The notes under the pieces: model-generated
Databases searched by the model: none
What the model was told of the DNA's origin: nothing
What the model saw: the letters and a program-made list of their open reading frames with translations, nothing else
DNA from: Branchiostoma belcheri
Taxonomy: Eukaryota > Chordata > Leptocardii > Amphioxiformes > Branchiostomatidae
DNA: 64,000 bases
Assembly (NCBI RefSeq): GCF_001625305.1
Contig: NW_017804465.1
Span: 301,826 to 365,825 of the forward strand
Reading direction: 5' to 3'
Part shown: positions 13,001 through 28,000 of the stretch, in pieces
Layout: every line of letters begins with the position of its first letter
Position numbering within the stretch: the stretch's first letter is position 1
Made by a program: the position numbers and the translations under genes

Positions 13001-16000
13001 CACTAGGCATGGCAAACACACTGGAGTCTTGTAGAACTTGTAGGATTGTTGTAAGCTGTTGTGTAGGGTAGGACTCATTGCTTTGGCTACTAAATTGTAT
13101 AAACTGACTTTCTGTCCCCATCAGGTATAGTATATGTGGGTTCTCAGGGATTTGACTGGGACTGGGCGTGGCAGGCGGGAGACTTTGTGTACCGACAGCT
13201 GTCCTACTCCCAGCTGCTGCTGCAGGTGTGCTTCTGTAACCCACCTGTCATCAGGACTCAACAGGCACTGCCCATCAGGTGAGTTTGGATGGTTCTTGTT
13301 CAAGCCAACTACTGTCACCATGGTAACTGGTGTCACCATGGTAACTGGTGCTGTAGCACATACCCAGTAGATTACATTATGTAGCAAGTGGCAGGACAGA
13401 GTTGAACTTATGTCACCGTTTGTATGAATGTGTTTGAGCAAGAATGAACACTAAAACAGAGCAGTAGTTTGTTAGACTGGACCATAGACGAAGTTAAGCA
13501 TTATACATTTACTTTACAAATTTAATGTTACCTAAAATTTCTAGTGGTTGACTGTACTGTATTTTTGTTTCTGCCCGCAGGTTCCTGTTTACGGACTACG
13601 CGAGGCTGACCCATGTGGGAGGAGAGACGTCCCTGGCCGGGATGATCGGCACGCTGTGTGAGGCTGCTGAGCAGGAATTCGGCTTCCTCGTCACCAGACT
13701 GTTCCGCGTCTTCAAACCAGAACACAGTCAAGGTCAGCAACCTCAGAATCTGGAATTGTGTATTGTGTATTGTGTACTGTCAACTGTCAAAAAACACCAC
13801 TTGGGACTGATGAAATCTGGTCAATGTGGACAGATGGTCACTTTAGACAGGATTCATAATGCTTGTGTCAATGGGAAGAGATATACATGTAAGCTTAGAT
13901 ATGCTTGTTCGGTCATACAACCGCTTTTCGACAAAGTCAAGAAAGGTGAGGGGGGTCACGGATTGATCACGACAAACAAAAAAATTGTTACATAATAAAT
14001 AGTAAGTCCATCTTCTTTTTTCAGGTGAGAAAGGAGCAGGCCGGTTCAAACTGGTATGCTGCTGTCCCACCTTCCTCATCGTTATCCTGGAGGTGCTGGG
14101 CGTGCTGGTGAGCGTCATCCTCCTGGTCAACTTTCGCCTGGACAACGCCGCGGTCAACGGCTTCCAGATCGCGCTGCTGTCCGTGGTGGGTCTGACGCTG
14201 CTGCTGACCTGCCGCGTGTGGTTCGAGGTCCTCTGCTCGCTGGTCATGTCGCAGAAACACCGCGTGCTGAAGTCTGCCACCAACCTGGACAAACTCAGGA
14301 TGGAGGGATTCATGCATGTAAGTACTGTGATTTGTTATTAAGACACAAATTGCACACTATTCTTCCTGGAGTCCACAAGGGTCATGATATACATAAGAGT
14401 GATGATTTAAATCGCTGTGTGGCTAATACAGACAGGGGTTTACCAGGCCCCCATCGTACACCATATTGTTTTTTGAAATGTGCGGTGAGTTCTTTAAAAT
14501 GCATGGGGTGTGGCTCTCCCCAAACATGGGACCTCTATTCAACATCCTTTTCAAGAGATGTACCCAAACAAAGCTACATGTAGGTTCAAATTTTCACCTT
14601 AGTATTGGGAGGAAACTTGTGTTAAGTGCCTTTCCCAAGGGGAAACATTGGGGCATGTTGGTGGATTGGAACCCAAGACCTACATGTACATGTAAAGGTT
14701 GTGGGCCAAACTCCCGACCATTAGGCCACATGATCCCTCTTGCATTCAAACATTTGTTTCCTTTGGACTCCCGTGCAGGCCATGAAGGCAGAGGTAGACC
14801 TGTTGGCAGGGATGGTTCAGTGTTTCGATGCCTTCACCCAGCACCAGACCAGACTGGTGGTGGTGGTGGATGGGCTGGACTCATGTGAGCAGGACAAGGT
14901 AACAACGCCCAATCAATATTTCTGTTAACAAATCAACAGGCACTAGCTTTTTCCTTGCTGCCTTATCTGTGACAACCAAAGTTGGGTACAAAAGCACTAA
15001 AATAGCACCTCTGAGCTATTAGACCCAAATATTGAGTGCAAAAAATTACATGCGAAGAACCTGTAAATACTGTACATAGAGTCTCTTTTGTCTGCCACAA
15101 CCAGTACAAGATAGAGTAGCTCAGTGAGCTAAACTGGTTTGAGATCACTTTCTGCACGATAAAGCATGCAACATGTCTTGTTTTGTTCCTTGTTCAGATC
15201 CTGCATGTCCTGGACACGGTGCACGTGCTATTCTCTGGAGCAGACCAGCCCTTCATCACAATCCTGGCTGTAGATCCACACATCATCATCAAGGCTGTGG
15301 AGGTCAGCTTCACTTCACTCATGTGGAAAACAATGACTCTGTCCCAATCAGCACATTCGGGATATTTACGTACTGTAGATCTAGAAGAATAATGGTACAG
15401 CACTGTATGACATATGCATCAGTGTGTTTCAGATGGGGAAATAATCTAGTGTATCTCGATAGTGAACTTTTTAGCAAGGTTTACCATCAATAATATATTG
15501 TACAAATGTACAGTAACTATAAATAGTAGTTGGTACATCCACCAGACATGCAAAGTCTGGATGGACATTTTCCGTCTTCAATTAAAACAGTTTTTCTACT
15601 CCAGGTAAACCTGCACTCTGTATTCCGTGACTCCAACATCAACGGCCACGACTACCTTAAGAACGTGGTGCATCTTCCCTTCTACCTTAAGAACCGTGAG
15701 GGAGACGTCCTTAAGAAACACGTGGTGAATGGATCTGTGGGCATGAGGTCCGGGGAGTGCTCCCCACTGGCAGAAGAGCCAGCTGTTACATCAGTCGTTG
15801 GCCCCACTGGAGAGACTACAGTGCTGACTAGACGGCCGCGGGTTAGTGTCATACTTCAACTTGCATGTATAGTACTAGTTATAATATATAATTTGGCTAC
15901 TGTAGTAGTAATGTCACTGTATTCTGCAGTATTTGATTGTTCTGCTGTGAGGCGCTCCAACACAGGTGGGCAGTAATTTACTAATCTTTACACAGCATTC

Positions 16001-19000
16001 CAGGCAGCTCTGTCCAGTGGGTCCACTCTGATGTCCTTCTTGACACTCTATACATGGCTGACATTACTATTGTGTTTGGCTGTGAAGGTCACAAAATGGG
16101 GTCCCTACTTAATGTCTTTGAAAATCCTTTTTTTTTCTTTCAATTGAAAATTTTGGTCCAGTTGTGGATACTTTTGGGCTACAAAAAACATGTAGGTTAT
16201 AAAATTTCCTACCTTCAGCAGTTAAGTGGGCGTAATGATAGATATTCTGAGTGGTTAGGTCTTGCATGGCCAGAACAGATGGATACTTTGTTTTGTACCA
16301 AGGTGTAGACTTCCCCTTCTGATCTACTTTGCAGCTGCCGTCACAGAATTCTCTGGTGGAGAGAAGGTCCAGTAAGGTCGACTTCAGCACGCTGGCACGG
16401 AGGTTGTCACGCCAACCCTCGCTCTCCTTCACGCCAAAGCGGCCGAACCTGCTCAGCCGACAGCTGACCAGACAGTCGACCTTTGACATGTCGCAGGCGC
16501 TGGTGACGGACACGTATTTCAGCGGGGTGACGCCACACACCATGAGGAGGCTGCTCAACATCGTAGCACTTACAGGTTTGTATGTTTGTTTGTTTATTTA
16601 CATGTAGAATCTCCATTAGTGATACAAAATTATGGTATAATCTTCCTGGATCTTTGTTTACAACACAATACATAGCAATACAATAGCAAGTAATCTTTGC
16701 TACGCGTGGTATTAGTTACTAGAACAAGTTTAGAGGTGGGTGAGCTTGCTAGTTGGACTTGAACTTGTTTGTTTTCAGTGGTGATGGTTTTGGTTAATGT
16801 GTTTGGTTGGATGGACACAGTTTGAAGAACGATGTTGTAGGGCTTGCGATTACAAGTGTATGAGTAATGACACTGCAAAGGACCTTTACCTTAGCCTCTA
16901 AAAAAAATAAGCTCACAGTCATAATGTTTCCAGTATATGTGTATGACAGTAGGAATCTGAATGTATTAGCTTTTGTCCTTCAGGTCGTTTGTTGCGAGCG
17001 AGGAACGTGGCGTTTAAGTGGCACCAGCTGGCGAGCTGGGTGAACCTGACAGAACAGTGGCCGTACCGCACGTCCTGGCTCATCTACCAACAGGAGGAGA
17101 CTGAGGACATGGGAGACAACACCACACTCAACATGTTATATGACAGGTGGGACTCAAAACCTGGTATTTTCCTAGAACTATCAAAGAGTGGAACTCACTG
17201 CCACCAAGTATAGTTGGGGAATTATCACTACATGTAGATGACAATTGCAGTTAGATGTGCAAAAATTAGGTGTAACAGTTCATTCGGTGCATATAGCTAC
17301 CAAATTATTGGGTTTACATGTATCAGGTCATTCGGTGTAATATAGCCAGCTGCCATTGCGCCATGTGCCTGAAAAGCTGGTGTGTTACACTGAAGGGTGG
17401 TTATACCGGCTATACAGATACAGATACTTCCGTGCCATTTACCTGCATAGGCTATAGCTGGTGTGCTTTGCTGAAGGGCTTGTGTACAGATACAGAATAC
17501 TGATACAAACTTACAGATTACTAGTTGTTGTCTTTCCCTTAATGTTGGCTACTTTACATGTATGTACAATTTGTACATGACTCCCCAGAATCTCGGGTAA
17601 GATCCCCACGTCCCGGGAGATGGAACCCCTGCTGGAGATAGACGGAGATGTCAGGAACTTTGAGCTGTTCCTGATGAACCACTCCCCCCTCCTGACAGTC
17701 AGCGACCTGAGGACCTTCCTACCCTCCACCATCAACCTGGACCCTAACATCAAGACTGTCATAGCAGGTGAGACCTCAGATTATGGTAGTGACTGGCTTG
17801 AACAAATCAGAAACTGCATTGCATTGGCATTTACATTACAGTATTACATTTACAATATCTAACTTATACAATAAAAACTATGTAAAATATGGATCCCGAC
17901 ATCAAGACTGTTATAGCAGGTGAGAGGGCAGATTGTCAGGTCTAGTAGTGATTTGGTTTATTTATGTATTTTGAACTTTAAAAAAATTGCTAAACAAGTA
18001 AATATAATTGAGATATAACTGCTAATATCTAGCAATTCCATGAGACTAAAATCCACTGTTAAAGATTTACAAATAACAATGAGAGGACATTTATGTTTAG
18101 TCTTCATAGTCTTTAGTCTTCATAGTCTTTAGTCTTAGCCTAATAAAATACAATAAAGAATAGTCTTTTATCATCAATTGTTGACCCCTAGCCACATTAA
18201 CAGAAAGGATACCCTGTGCCATGTGTACCATGAGTTCTGCCCTGTGCTGGTGTCAAAATGGTCAGAATATTCCAGGTACTTAATTAATAATAAGGACATG
18301 GGGAGATCAGATCTGACTTCTTACCTTACCTAACTGTCTCTTAAAAGTAGACTCTTCCTTTCAGTGGTGTCAGATCTGCGGTGTTCTGACAGTAGCGTAG
18401 CTCCTTGTTATACTAAGGTCACACTGATTTAACATGGATGAGATCCTCTGGAGATCCCCAAAACTAAAAAAAAAAAACAGTGAAAAGAAATGCTGCCAAC
18501 CCATAGAAATACAAAGTTGATACCGGTAAGGTAACGCAACTTGAAACACAGAACTGTTACACAATGGATAATTCAATCATTTTTAAGTAGGTAATATACG
18601 GTATTACATGCTCTGGTACAGAACCTGAAAAGATCACACTAAAGCAGCAACCCAAGCTATCACATCTTAGCAGCCTTTTGTGGCACTTACCGTAACAGTT
18701 ATGAGTTGGCACTGGACTGAGTTCCAGAATTTTGTGGAGCTCGTAATGCTACCAGGTAATATTAAAAAAAAAATGGATGGAAATTGATGAGTTTGCAGAT
18801 GGCATCCATAAAATTAAGTCAGTGTGGCCTAACCATGGTGATAGGCAGCACAACTGTTCAGTACATGGAGGTGTGTGTGTAAGAGTACTGTGTCTGTAGT
18901 GAAGGATGGCTTGTGTTGTATGGCGTTAATATGGTGCTAACTGTTCAGAGTCTTTGTAGCTGAAGGATAGATTCTTCACTGATTCACTGAATTAAGGTGT

Positions 19001-22000
19001 TACTCCACACAGCCACAGTGTACGGTAGATAGATGCACATGTACATGTAGTATTTCCTAATGCGTACCCTCTTCTTTTGTTGACAGCAGTTGTCTTCTTA
19101 TTGTTGAGCTTGCCTCAATGGTGCAGGACATTCGCCAGCAAAAATCTGCAAGAATTCACTACACAATACACTAATGATTCAATTTTCTCTATTGTCAAAA
19201 AATAATATTGTTTTGACAAAAAATTGACTTTAATTACTGATTTTCAGGAGAGCATCTCAGGTTCAGCCAGTCTCCTGTTCGGCTGCAGTCACCTGTGCAT
19301 CTTGGATCAGCCTCACCAGGTAACACAAACAGTGCCACTCAATGACTTCCTTCTTCTGCCTTTCAACCTAGGTTCATCTAATGATGAAATACTTCTCCTG
19401 ATTTCCTACTGTTGACTCTGCTGGCTGGGTACTTACAATGTACCCTGTACAGACTTCGCTGAAATCTGCTGAGAGTCTTACCTTTTTCTTCACAGCATTG
19501 CTGAAACCTTTTTCCTGGTGTCTATATGACAGGAGATATCCTGATCTGGTGGTCTGTTTCTCTGGTGATCTTATCAAGGATCTCATTCTTTCTCTTTTTC
19601 CACACAGGTTGAGTTACTGGCCTTATTCTGCAATCCCTGGGACTTTTCCAGTATCTTAAGTTGTCTTTCTTATGATTTCTTACCTTATCTTCTTCAACCT
19701 CAACAGTACTTACTTTTACATCTCTTCAAGACTTCAATCTCTTAAGTTCCACTATATTCAGCAGGGTCTTCTTTAAGTCTCTGCCTCCTTCAAGTTTACT
19801 TTCTCTGCAGAAGTAGCAGCAATCCACCGTAAGAACATGTGTGTGGCAATATACAATATTGTGAAGATCTACTTATGATTTATAATTTACGTGTATTACT
19901 GACGGTGTTTAAAACCTTCAAAAAGCCACATTTCTACTAAAATCACAAACCCTGTTACCATTACAAACAGGGGACTATTCCTTAGCCATTGCCTCAAAAA
20001 AGAAGTTGTGTTGCTTGTTGTTGTTAATCATCCTCATCTGAGCTTATAATGCTTGTGCAATGCATAGAGAAGTACAATGTATGTAACTAGAAACATCAGA
20101 TAGAATTAGAGACTACTAGACACCTTGCTGCCTACATGCTGTGTGTTACCTTCGAGCACTAGTTTGCAAGATAAATCAATCTGAAGTGGTCTCCCGCCTT
20201 GTTCCCAGAGCACTACGGCCCTTGTCCTTTGCACTACCCCCACACCCATGCTGAAACACACGTGCACCGCCGCCACACCCCCTCCCCCATAGGGAGAACC
20301 CTGTCCCCCTGCTTACGCCAGCCAGACGTAGGTTATCGTAGGGAGCCTGTCTCTCCTTACTCTCGCCAGACGTCTGGTACCGTGGCTTCACCGTCAGGTA
20401 TAGCGTGATGTGTGCAGGGTGGAATTTTCTCGTGCTTGACCTAATTTACTTTGTACAATTACAGTGGACAAAAACCTGTCGGTATGAAAACTGCATACGC
20501 ACACAAGTCTACGAAAACTGTATGTCAAACTTTTCCTGCATTATTGTGAATCAGCTTACTTTGATGTCAAGTACGCACGTTCAGATCGTACATTACCTCA
20601 AAAGCTAAAATACATCAAAGCAGGCCAAATTACTCGTGGGAAGAATTTGATGTACATGTATGCAGTTTTATATGCTCGAATGCATACATAGTTTTTGTAT
20701 TGTCAGGATTTTGCCCGCATGTAGGTTTTCCTTTTCTGCTGTGGTGATGGGGTTGAATTAAACATTCGAATGAATACATCATATAATACTTCATCTTTAT
20801 CTCACAATAGAATGCTTCATATTCCTCAATCAACATCATAATAATTATTATAATGTCTTTCATGACTAATATAATCTTTCTCTGACAAGGATTGCAGTGA
20901 TTTTTTTCTCCCTTTGAAATACAAAGAGTACTTATCGGTTTTAAATCCCTTAATGCCTGACATTGTAGTTGTAGTGACCTTACCACAGTCTTCTAAGTGT
21001 GTGTGTTTGTGTGTGTGTGTGTGTGTGTTGGTTTGATTTTCTTCCATGTATCTCTTTTGTAATCCCTCTACTGTTCTGCCACTTTCTTCCCTTGCCTGTC
21101 TTACAGTGTACAGGTGCATACCTCAATCTACTTTATATGTACTCTCCAAGCAGAGGTTGGTGGGGACGATTGTGACCTTTCATCTTAAGCCAGGTTTTCT
21201 GTCACAACTCCCCACCACCCAGAAAACGGCATAAGATCACAATCTTTCCTACCAACCTCTGCTTCAAGTATTAATGAATATATATAATTGTTTCATCACT
21301 ATCCATTCTGTGACTGTCTTTCTCCTAAGAATTACATGACTAACCTCTTCCTTGTACCCTGTCTGTGTTACAAACATGTACATCGTCATGTAGCTTCTTC
21401 CTTCCATGCTCAAACTTAAAAACTTTTAACCGTCTATCACCATTGATCTGTTGTCTTTGTTCCCCACTTCTGTTTTTATTCCCCGTCCCTCCTGTCTGTG
21501 TTACATACATGTACATGTAAGACATACATGTAGGAGTGTACATGTATGTGTGAGGCACATGTGTGTAAGACACGCAGTGACTGACAGCCTCTGAGCTGAG
21601 CGTTGGTCTCCCACGCAGATCTGTACGAGACACAGCTGGAGGCCATGTTGGAGGGGCAGCGCAGCGGATCATCGCACACGCTGGTCAGCGTCGGCAGTAC
21701 AGCTGCAGCTGCAGGGGCAGCAATGCAAGGTATGCAATAGCTACTAAATGTATCAGAAAATCCAACCAGAGACATGTGGGATATAGATTCAGTCACGTTT
21801 GGGACACAAAATGGCAAGGAGTATTCAAAATCACATTCAGGATCACATCAGTTGGCGTGACCATTCATGACGTCACACTTAAATAAAGTTCACTTAGCCT
21901 TGATGAAGATGATGAAAGATTGCAGTAAAATGCTAGTTAATGGATGTGGAACTTAGAGAACTTTGTTTAGAAAAAAACGTGTGTGTAACTGTTGATGACA

Positions 22001-25000
22001 AGAAAACAGTTACAGGGAACAGTGTCTACAATGCAGTCACAAACGTACAGGAGTGTTATATGACTAGATTGTCATTTAACACAATTACTTCTTAAGAATG
22101 TGGTTTCCAAGTATGACACAAGTATATGACTACATGTAAATGTATGACTGAGTCTGTATACCCCATCATCATGGCATCTACATTGTATAGCAGCGACACC
22201 TTTGCTGTGTAATGTGAACCAGTCAGAATTTCCATGAGGAAGGTAACAGATGGTAACCAAAAAGTTGGCTGAATAAAACACTTGGTTCAAGTTGGTTATG
22301 TATAAAGAGTCTCTTTATTCAGTAACATACCAACCTGATGAAACTATTCACGCTTAAGATTTCTGTAACATGAGGAAAATGATGAATCTCTTCTCAGCTG
22401 CTCCAATAGAAGTGGTGAACCCCCTGGCCGGCAGCAGGACGTCCCTGCACAGTAAACCCCCCTCCGCCCGCGGATCCAGGGTCTCCCTGCTCACCCAGCA
22501 CGAACACAAGTCCCCCCCTCCACCGCCGCAGCAGCAGCAAGCCTCTGCCACAACCACCCCGCTAACCCGACCGTCTGCGCTGGCTCTCCGGTCATCACTG
22601 CACACCATGCAGGTCAAGGTACTGTACTTCACTTTGTCGTTGCAAAATTTCACCATCTGATGAAAATGGAAATGTTAACAGAACTTAATCTTTGTGGTGG
22701 TGGTGGAAAGTAATGATAAGTTCAGAGTATAGATTAAGTGTTTTCAGTGTAACTTGAACAAGAACCTAAAATATGCTTATCCAACTTCAATGAAGATTGT
22801 CAATATCTTTGAAGAAAAAGGTCACTAAGTCTTACTGCTGTGCTCAAGTGTTCTGCAAGGGGGCACTGTAGTGGCAAAGGGACACTTTTGAAGAAGATGA
22901 AGATTGATGTTTCCTACATTGTACATATGCTAGCCAATATTGGCTCCTTAGTTTTTAGTGCCTTTAAAGATAATAAATGGGGGTGACTGGTCTGCAAAGT
23001 CTTCTCATCTGGCTACCATCAGTTTTTAGAGTGCTACATTTGTACACATGTACATTATGATGTCCTTACAATACTATGCTCACTATTCTATGCATGGCTA
23101 CCTGCTGGTCAGGTTTCTATTTGAATGTGGTGCATCATTTTTACCTCTAACAGCTAAGCGACAGTAAAACTTGACTACCAGGATGGCACTAAAATTGTGG
23201 TTTTTGCAGGAGTATTTATAGCTTACATGTATATTGTTACATGTACGCCACAGAAGGAAATCAACATTTTCACCTTCGGAAAAGATTCTAAATCAGTGTT
23301 TATTTTATTTGTGTGTTTGTTTGTTTGATTGTTTGTTCGGTTGGTTGGTTGGTTGGTTGCTTCTTTGCTTAAGAGTATTACAATATTTTCAGTCTGAAGA
23401 CAGACTATTATTTTTTACCTACTTTGCTAATGGTCAGTATACGTATAACACATAACACAAAACATTAATGCCAAATGTAGCATGCCAACATGTGGGTTTA
23501 TGTTTGTCCTTGGATGGGCTAATGATGAAGGATCTATTACATGCACGACTGAACCGCACCAGAAATAACAGGCTCATACCTGCTGGGACTGGCATTCTGG
23601 ACTTCCAGGCATGTCAAATGTATCAGAAGGACTACATTAATTTTGTATTTGTCAACCCTCTTTGCATACTAAAAACATCTTCTATGAAGGCAAAGACTCT
23701 GTTGTGTGTATCTTTGGCCATAGTTGGCTGTTGTTTGGGAGTAGTAGGGCATTGTTGGGAGTCAAATTTGCCAAAGATTTGACTCGAATGTAACTCAATT
23801 TTTTTTCAATTCCTATAGAAGGTAGGCGTGGCCTGAAATTGGTCAGACTGCTTCTGAAGATCAGCTTAAACGTTGGTTGTTTGGTGGTTGGGGGAAGATT
23901 CTGAATGTATAACGGGCTTAAGGCAAGGCATATGGTATGTATACTAGAAAAACAAACCTACACTTCTTAAAATAAAGTTAAAAAGCTAACCAACTGAAGG
24001 TAGATTGAGCTTCAAGACAATGACAAGCGAAAACATATGCTTTGAGACTTACAAAAAGCTATTTGCTTATTATGAACCTTTTAGCTTTACCATATGCATA
24101 ATCACTAAGTATTGAAGATTACATGGAACCCCCAGGTGTACAGCAATGTACCTGGACATGTAGGAAACATGCCATCAGGTTGCCTGGGGACCAGTTTTAG
24201 GCAGTTCTCCCTGGGATGTGTGCAGACATACAGGCTCCACTGGCAGGAGTACTATTGATTCTGCTGTCTGATAACCCAGGCTGATCTAACCTGTATTGAG
24301 AGATAAGTCCACATCCCAACACTCAGACTGGCCTGAGCAGTGGTAAACATGTTGGGATAGATTATTCAGTAAATTTTGTGTAATTTGACTGTTATAATGG
24401 CACAGGTGGGAATTCTGTTGAAGACTTTGAGAACATCTTGTCTGGACACAATCACATTGATTTCATAACAAATTTACACTGTATAATTCTTTGTGCAATT
24501 AATCTATTCTTGTGCTTTACATACAGTCTGAACATACGTGTACCTGCCTTTTGTGATTTTCCTACATTTGTAACTCAAGAGTGTGTACTACTTACATGTA
24601 CAAATGTATATCACTAAATGCTTAGCTACATGTACATCTACTCTTGACATATTCATGACAAGGATACAGCAAGAATATTATGACAGAAGGCTTCAAAATC
24701 CCCTACGACTGACAAAATGTAATGTCCCCATGAAATTGGCCTTCGGATTACAAAATCCAGGACAAAGATTTAGATGACCTTGCACAAGAGAAAGGTGTCG
24801 TCTGCTTGTTTGTTTTGGCCCATTCATTTCATTTACATGTACATGCAGTTTAAAGAGTCTGGTTGTGACTTGATTATCAGGATAGAGTTCAACAAACTGG
24901 ATTGCTATAGACTATTCAATCTGATGAAAGATAGTTACATCTTGGCTCTTTCACAGCAAAGTTATTTCCATTGATTTTTGTTCATCAAATCAAATCAAAG

Positions 25001-28000
25001 TCAGACAGTGTAATGAAAATCGAGAGCGCTTAAATGCCCATTCATTTAGATTTTCCTCTTGTTTTTGTTATGACTCTAAATCTTTACACAATGTAAGTGA
25101 CACATATACAACTAATCCAAGACCATCCAAATTATGTTAGAATACCCAGGACTGGAATACCACCACCTGCATATGCAGGTTAGTGCAGATAAGATGGAGC
25201 TGTGCAGGTATTTCTGTTGTCTACCCACACCAAACCTGCACTGGTCGATGTACATGTACTGGTTTTATATACATCTATCATATACAAGTCATATAGGTGT
25301 ACATGTATATAGATTTTTATTTGCTGCATCAACAAAAAAAGAAATAATGGCAATGGTTTCTGATCCATGCTTCCTAAGTTCTGAATGGTGAAGGTAAAAC
25401 TTGTCTGGTGCAGGTAACTTTCAATGTTATAACCTGTGCAGAAAACAGTGTTTCAGCACCAAGGACAGAGGCATGTTCAATCCTGGATCATACTGTTCTC
25501 ACTATAATCAAGCAACACACTGGAAGAATTAAGGGATAATTTCACATTCCCATTCTGTCATTTGCGTCATAGATGCCCGATGCCATCCTGGAAGCATTAA
25601 ACTAAATCTCCTTCATGGAGGCCACATCAATTTCATTTGTTGGTTCTCTGATCTTTTTTCATAAAAAAAATGAAGACATGTGACAGGGAGAAAAAAATAG
25701 GCCAGGACACTCCATGATAGGTCAACATACTAAGGCTGGGTTACAATTCATACATTTTACAATGAATTTTAAACATTTAATGAAACCACTGCATTGAAAG
25801 ATGGAAAAAACTAGGAAGACTTTCTTTAACTGTTGGAGCCAAAATATTGAGCATTTTTGGAGTTAATTCAGATCCTCAAATCTTTTTTTTTGCTACATGT
25901 AATCAGAAAGAAATGAAGAGGTAAATCCAAGAACCAAATTATTGATTAAGTTGGTGTAGCCTGATATATACTGCTAGTAAAAATGACATGTAGGTGAAGT
26001 GTGGGTTGAACTTGAGCCTTGTATGTGCCGAGTTGACCTTGTAGCCATGTCCAGATGATGTGAACTGTAGCCAGTGGTGAGTCATCCTCCCACTACTTCC
26101 ATCACATTGCCCTTCTGTGTGGGAGGGAAGCTCACGTTTGCTGTGACTCAACATTAAGGTTTATCTTAATTTGCAAGTCAGTTATAATGGAATCAACGAG
26201 TCTCAGCATTACTTCAGCAAATGATCTACAGTAAATGATATTTAACAATTATAGGGAAGGAAATTGTTACTCAAGAAACAGTACTGGATACAAAACTGTC
26301 AGCTTTCAAACTCCATCCAGTTGCTTGAGTAACAATTTCCTTGACAAGTGTACAATGTATCTCATTACCTGGATGTCTAACCACCATTGACGATAAGTAT
26401 TATGAGTGCATGTAATAAGCACAATTTAATGAGAAGGATATATTCCTCAAGCTTGCAGAGGACTAAAAATCCTTTTTTTCTGTTACCTACGCAAGTTGCG
26501 TAAAAATTTACAAGCAAATAAAATATTCTGCAAATACAAGCTATTCTTCCTTCCCTTTTATTTGTTCCATTTCACTTATGACTGACTAAATTGGCATTCA
26601 TAATACCAAGTGTAAAATCTTGCAATTGTAAACTTGTATATCTATCCTGCAAAATTGCAAGTGGTCTACATTGCAATTAAGAATACTTGTCTCCAAATTG
26701 CAAGTTTGGCTACAAAATCAGAGCAGTAAAATGTCAATGAACTCAGCAAAAACAAATCTTGTGTTATCTCATTAGATATTGATTTGTCTTAGAGGATGAT
26801 TCCAGGCTATTTCTATTCATGTGTTATTGGCATGTTGTCGGAAGATGCCAATTGAATGGTGCCAAGTTTATTGACCATGTGTGCAATTAAATTTCCCATG
26901 TATGCAAATTAACGTATTGACCGTCCCAGGAGAAAACCAGTTTTAATCTGGTGCCAAACCAGTTTATTTCCACCTGATGATTTTTTGTGAGGATCAGATG
27001 CATACCGTAGCTTTTGTCTTTTGTTTTCATTCTATTTGTTAAAAAAATATCACCCAAAATATGCAGTTTCAGCTGTGATTTGTAGTGTGTTTTACTGAAA
27101 AAAGATGAAAAACAATGATGCATATAAATTTTTGCGTAGACTTTTTCATCTATAAGTTAACCGCTACTTGGCAATTTGATCACATTTGTACACCACTGTG
27201 TGACAAGGTGTCCACTCAAGGGGAGAAAATACATTAATTTTGTTTAAAAAACAGGTGGTCACTATATAGACAGGATTTTTGCTTCAGTGTGAAAAATAAT
27301 CATACAGACCGTAAAAAAGCTATTACAGTCTGACTGCAAGAAAGTCTCAGACCAGAAAATGTTGATCCTCATCGCCTACATTGTCAGCACAGTTACTGTA
27401 CATGTACGTTAGGTGTGGCAATCAGATATATGAGCTTCCCAGTTGTGCAGTGAAGCATGGCTCTTGAATATTTCACAGTTTCTGTAGACGGTCATATTCC
27501 ATCAGTTTGGCGACTGCCTTGGGAATTTTGAGTACTTCATCAACGTCGATACCTGCATGATAGGAATGTTTTTCAAGGGTGTCATCAAAAATTAATAATG
27601 TACAGTTGCACATGACTTACAGCTCAGTCAAAATGCAAAATGATGAAAAAGAAATGAAATTTGGTAAAATTAATGTTCTACATGTACATGTATATAAAAG
27701 CAGTCCTATTCAAAAACGCATAAAAGTTGAGTTTTATTGCAAATCTGTGGGAACATTGTTGTAGAGTCTCAGTCCTAATTTATAAGAGATACAAGTTAGA
27801 AAGGAGTTTTTAGAGTTTTGATATATTCTTTAAAGAGGGATTCCCTTATCCCTCTTACACACAAATTTGTTTTTGTTTTGTTTTATTTTGCATAACCGGA
27901 AAACTGCATTTAGGTGTAACGCACCAGTTGTGTACAATAAATATAAGCTGCATAAGACTGGACTGTAAATTTACTGATTACATTTCAAGTGCATGCGAGT

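Noticed and set aside
14056..14583. 175-codon frame overlapping exon 15
   Set aside because: A shadow of the GC-rich KIDINS220 exon in another frame, with no domain.
15930..15965. 36-bp micro-exon between CTGCAG and GTGGGC
   Set aside because: It contains TGA in the frame required by the flanking exons.
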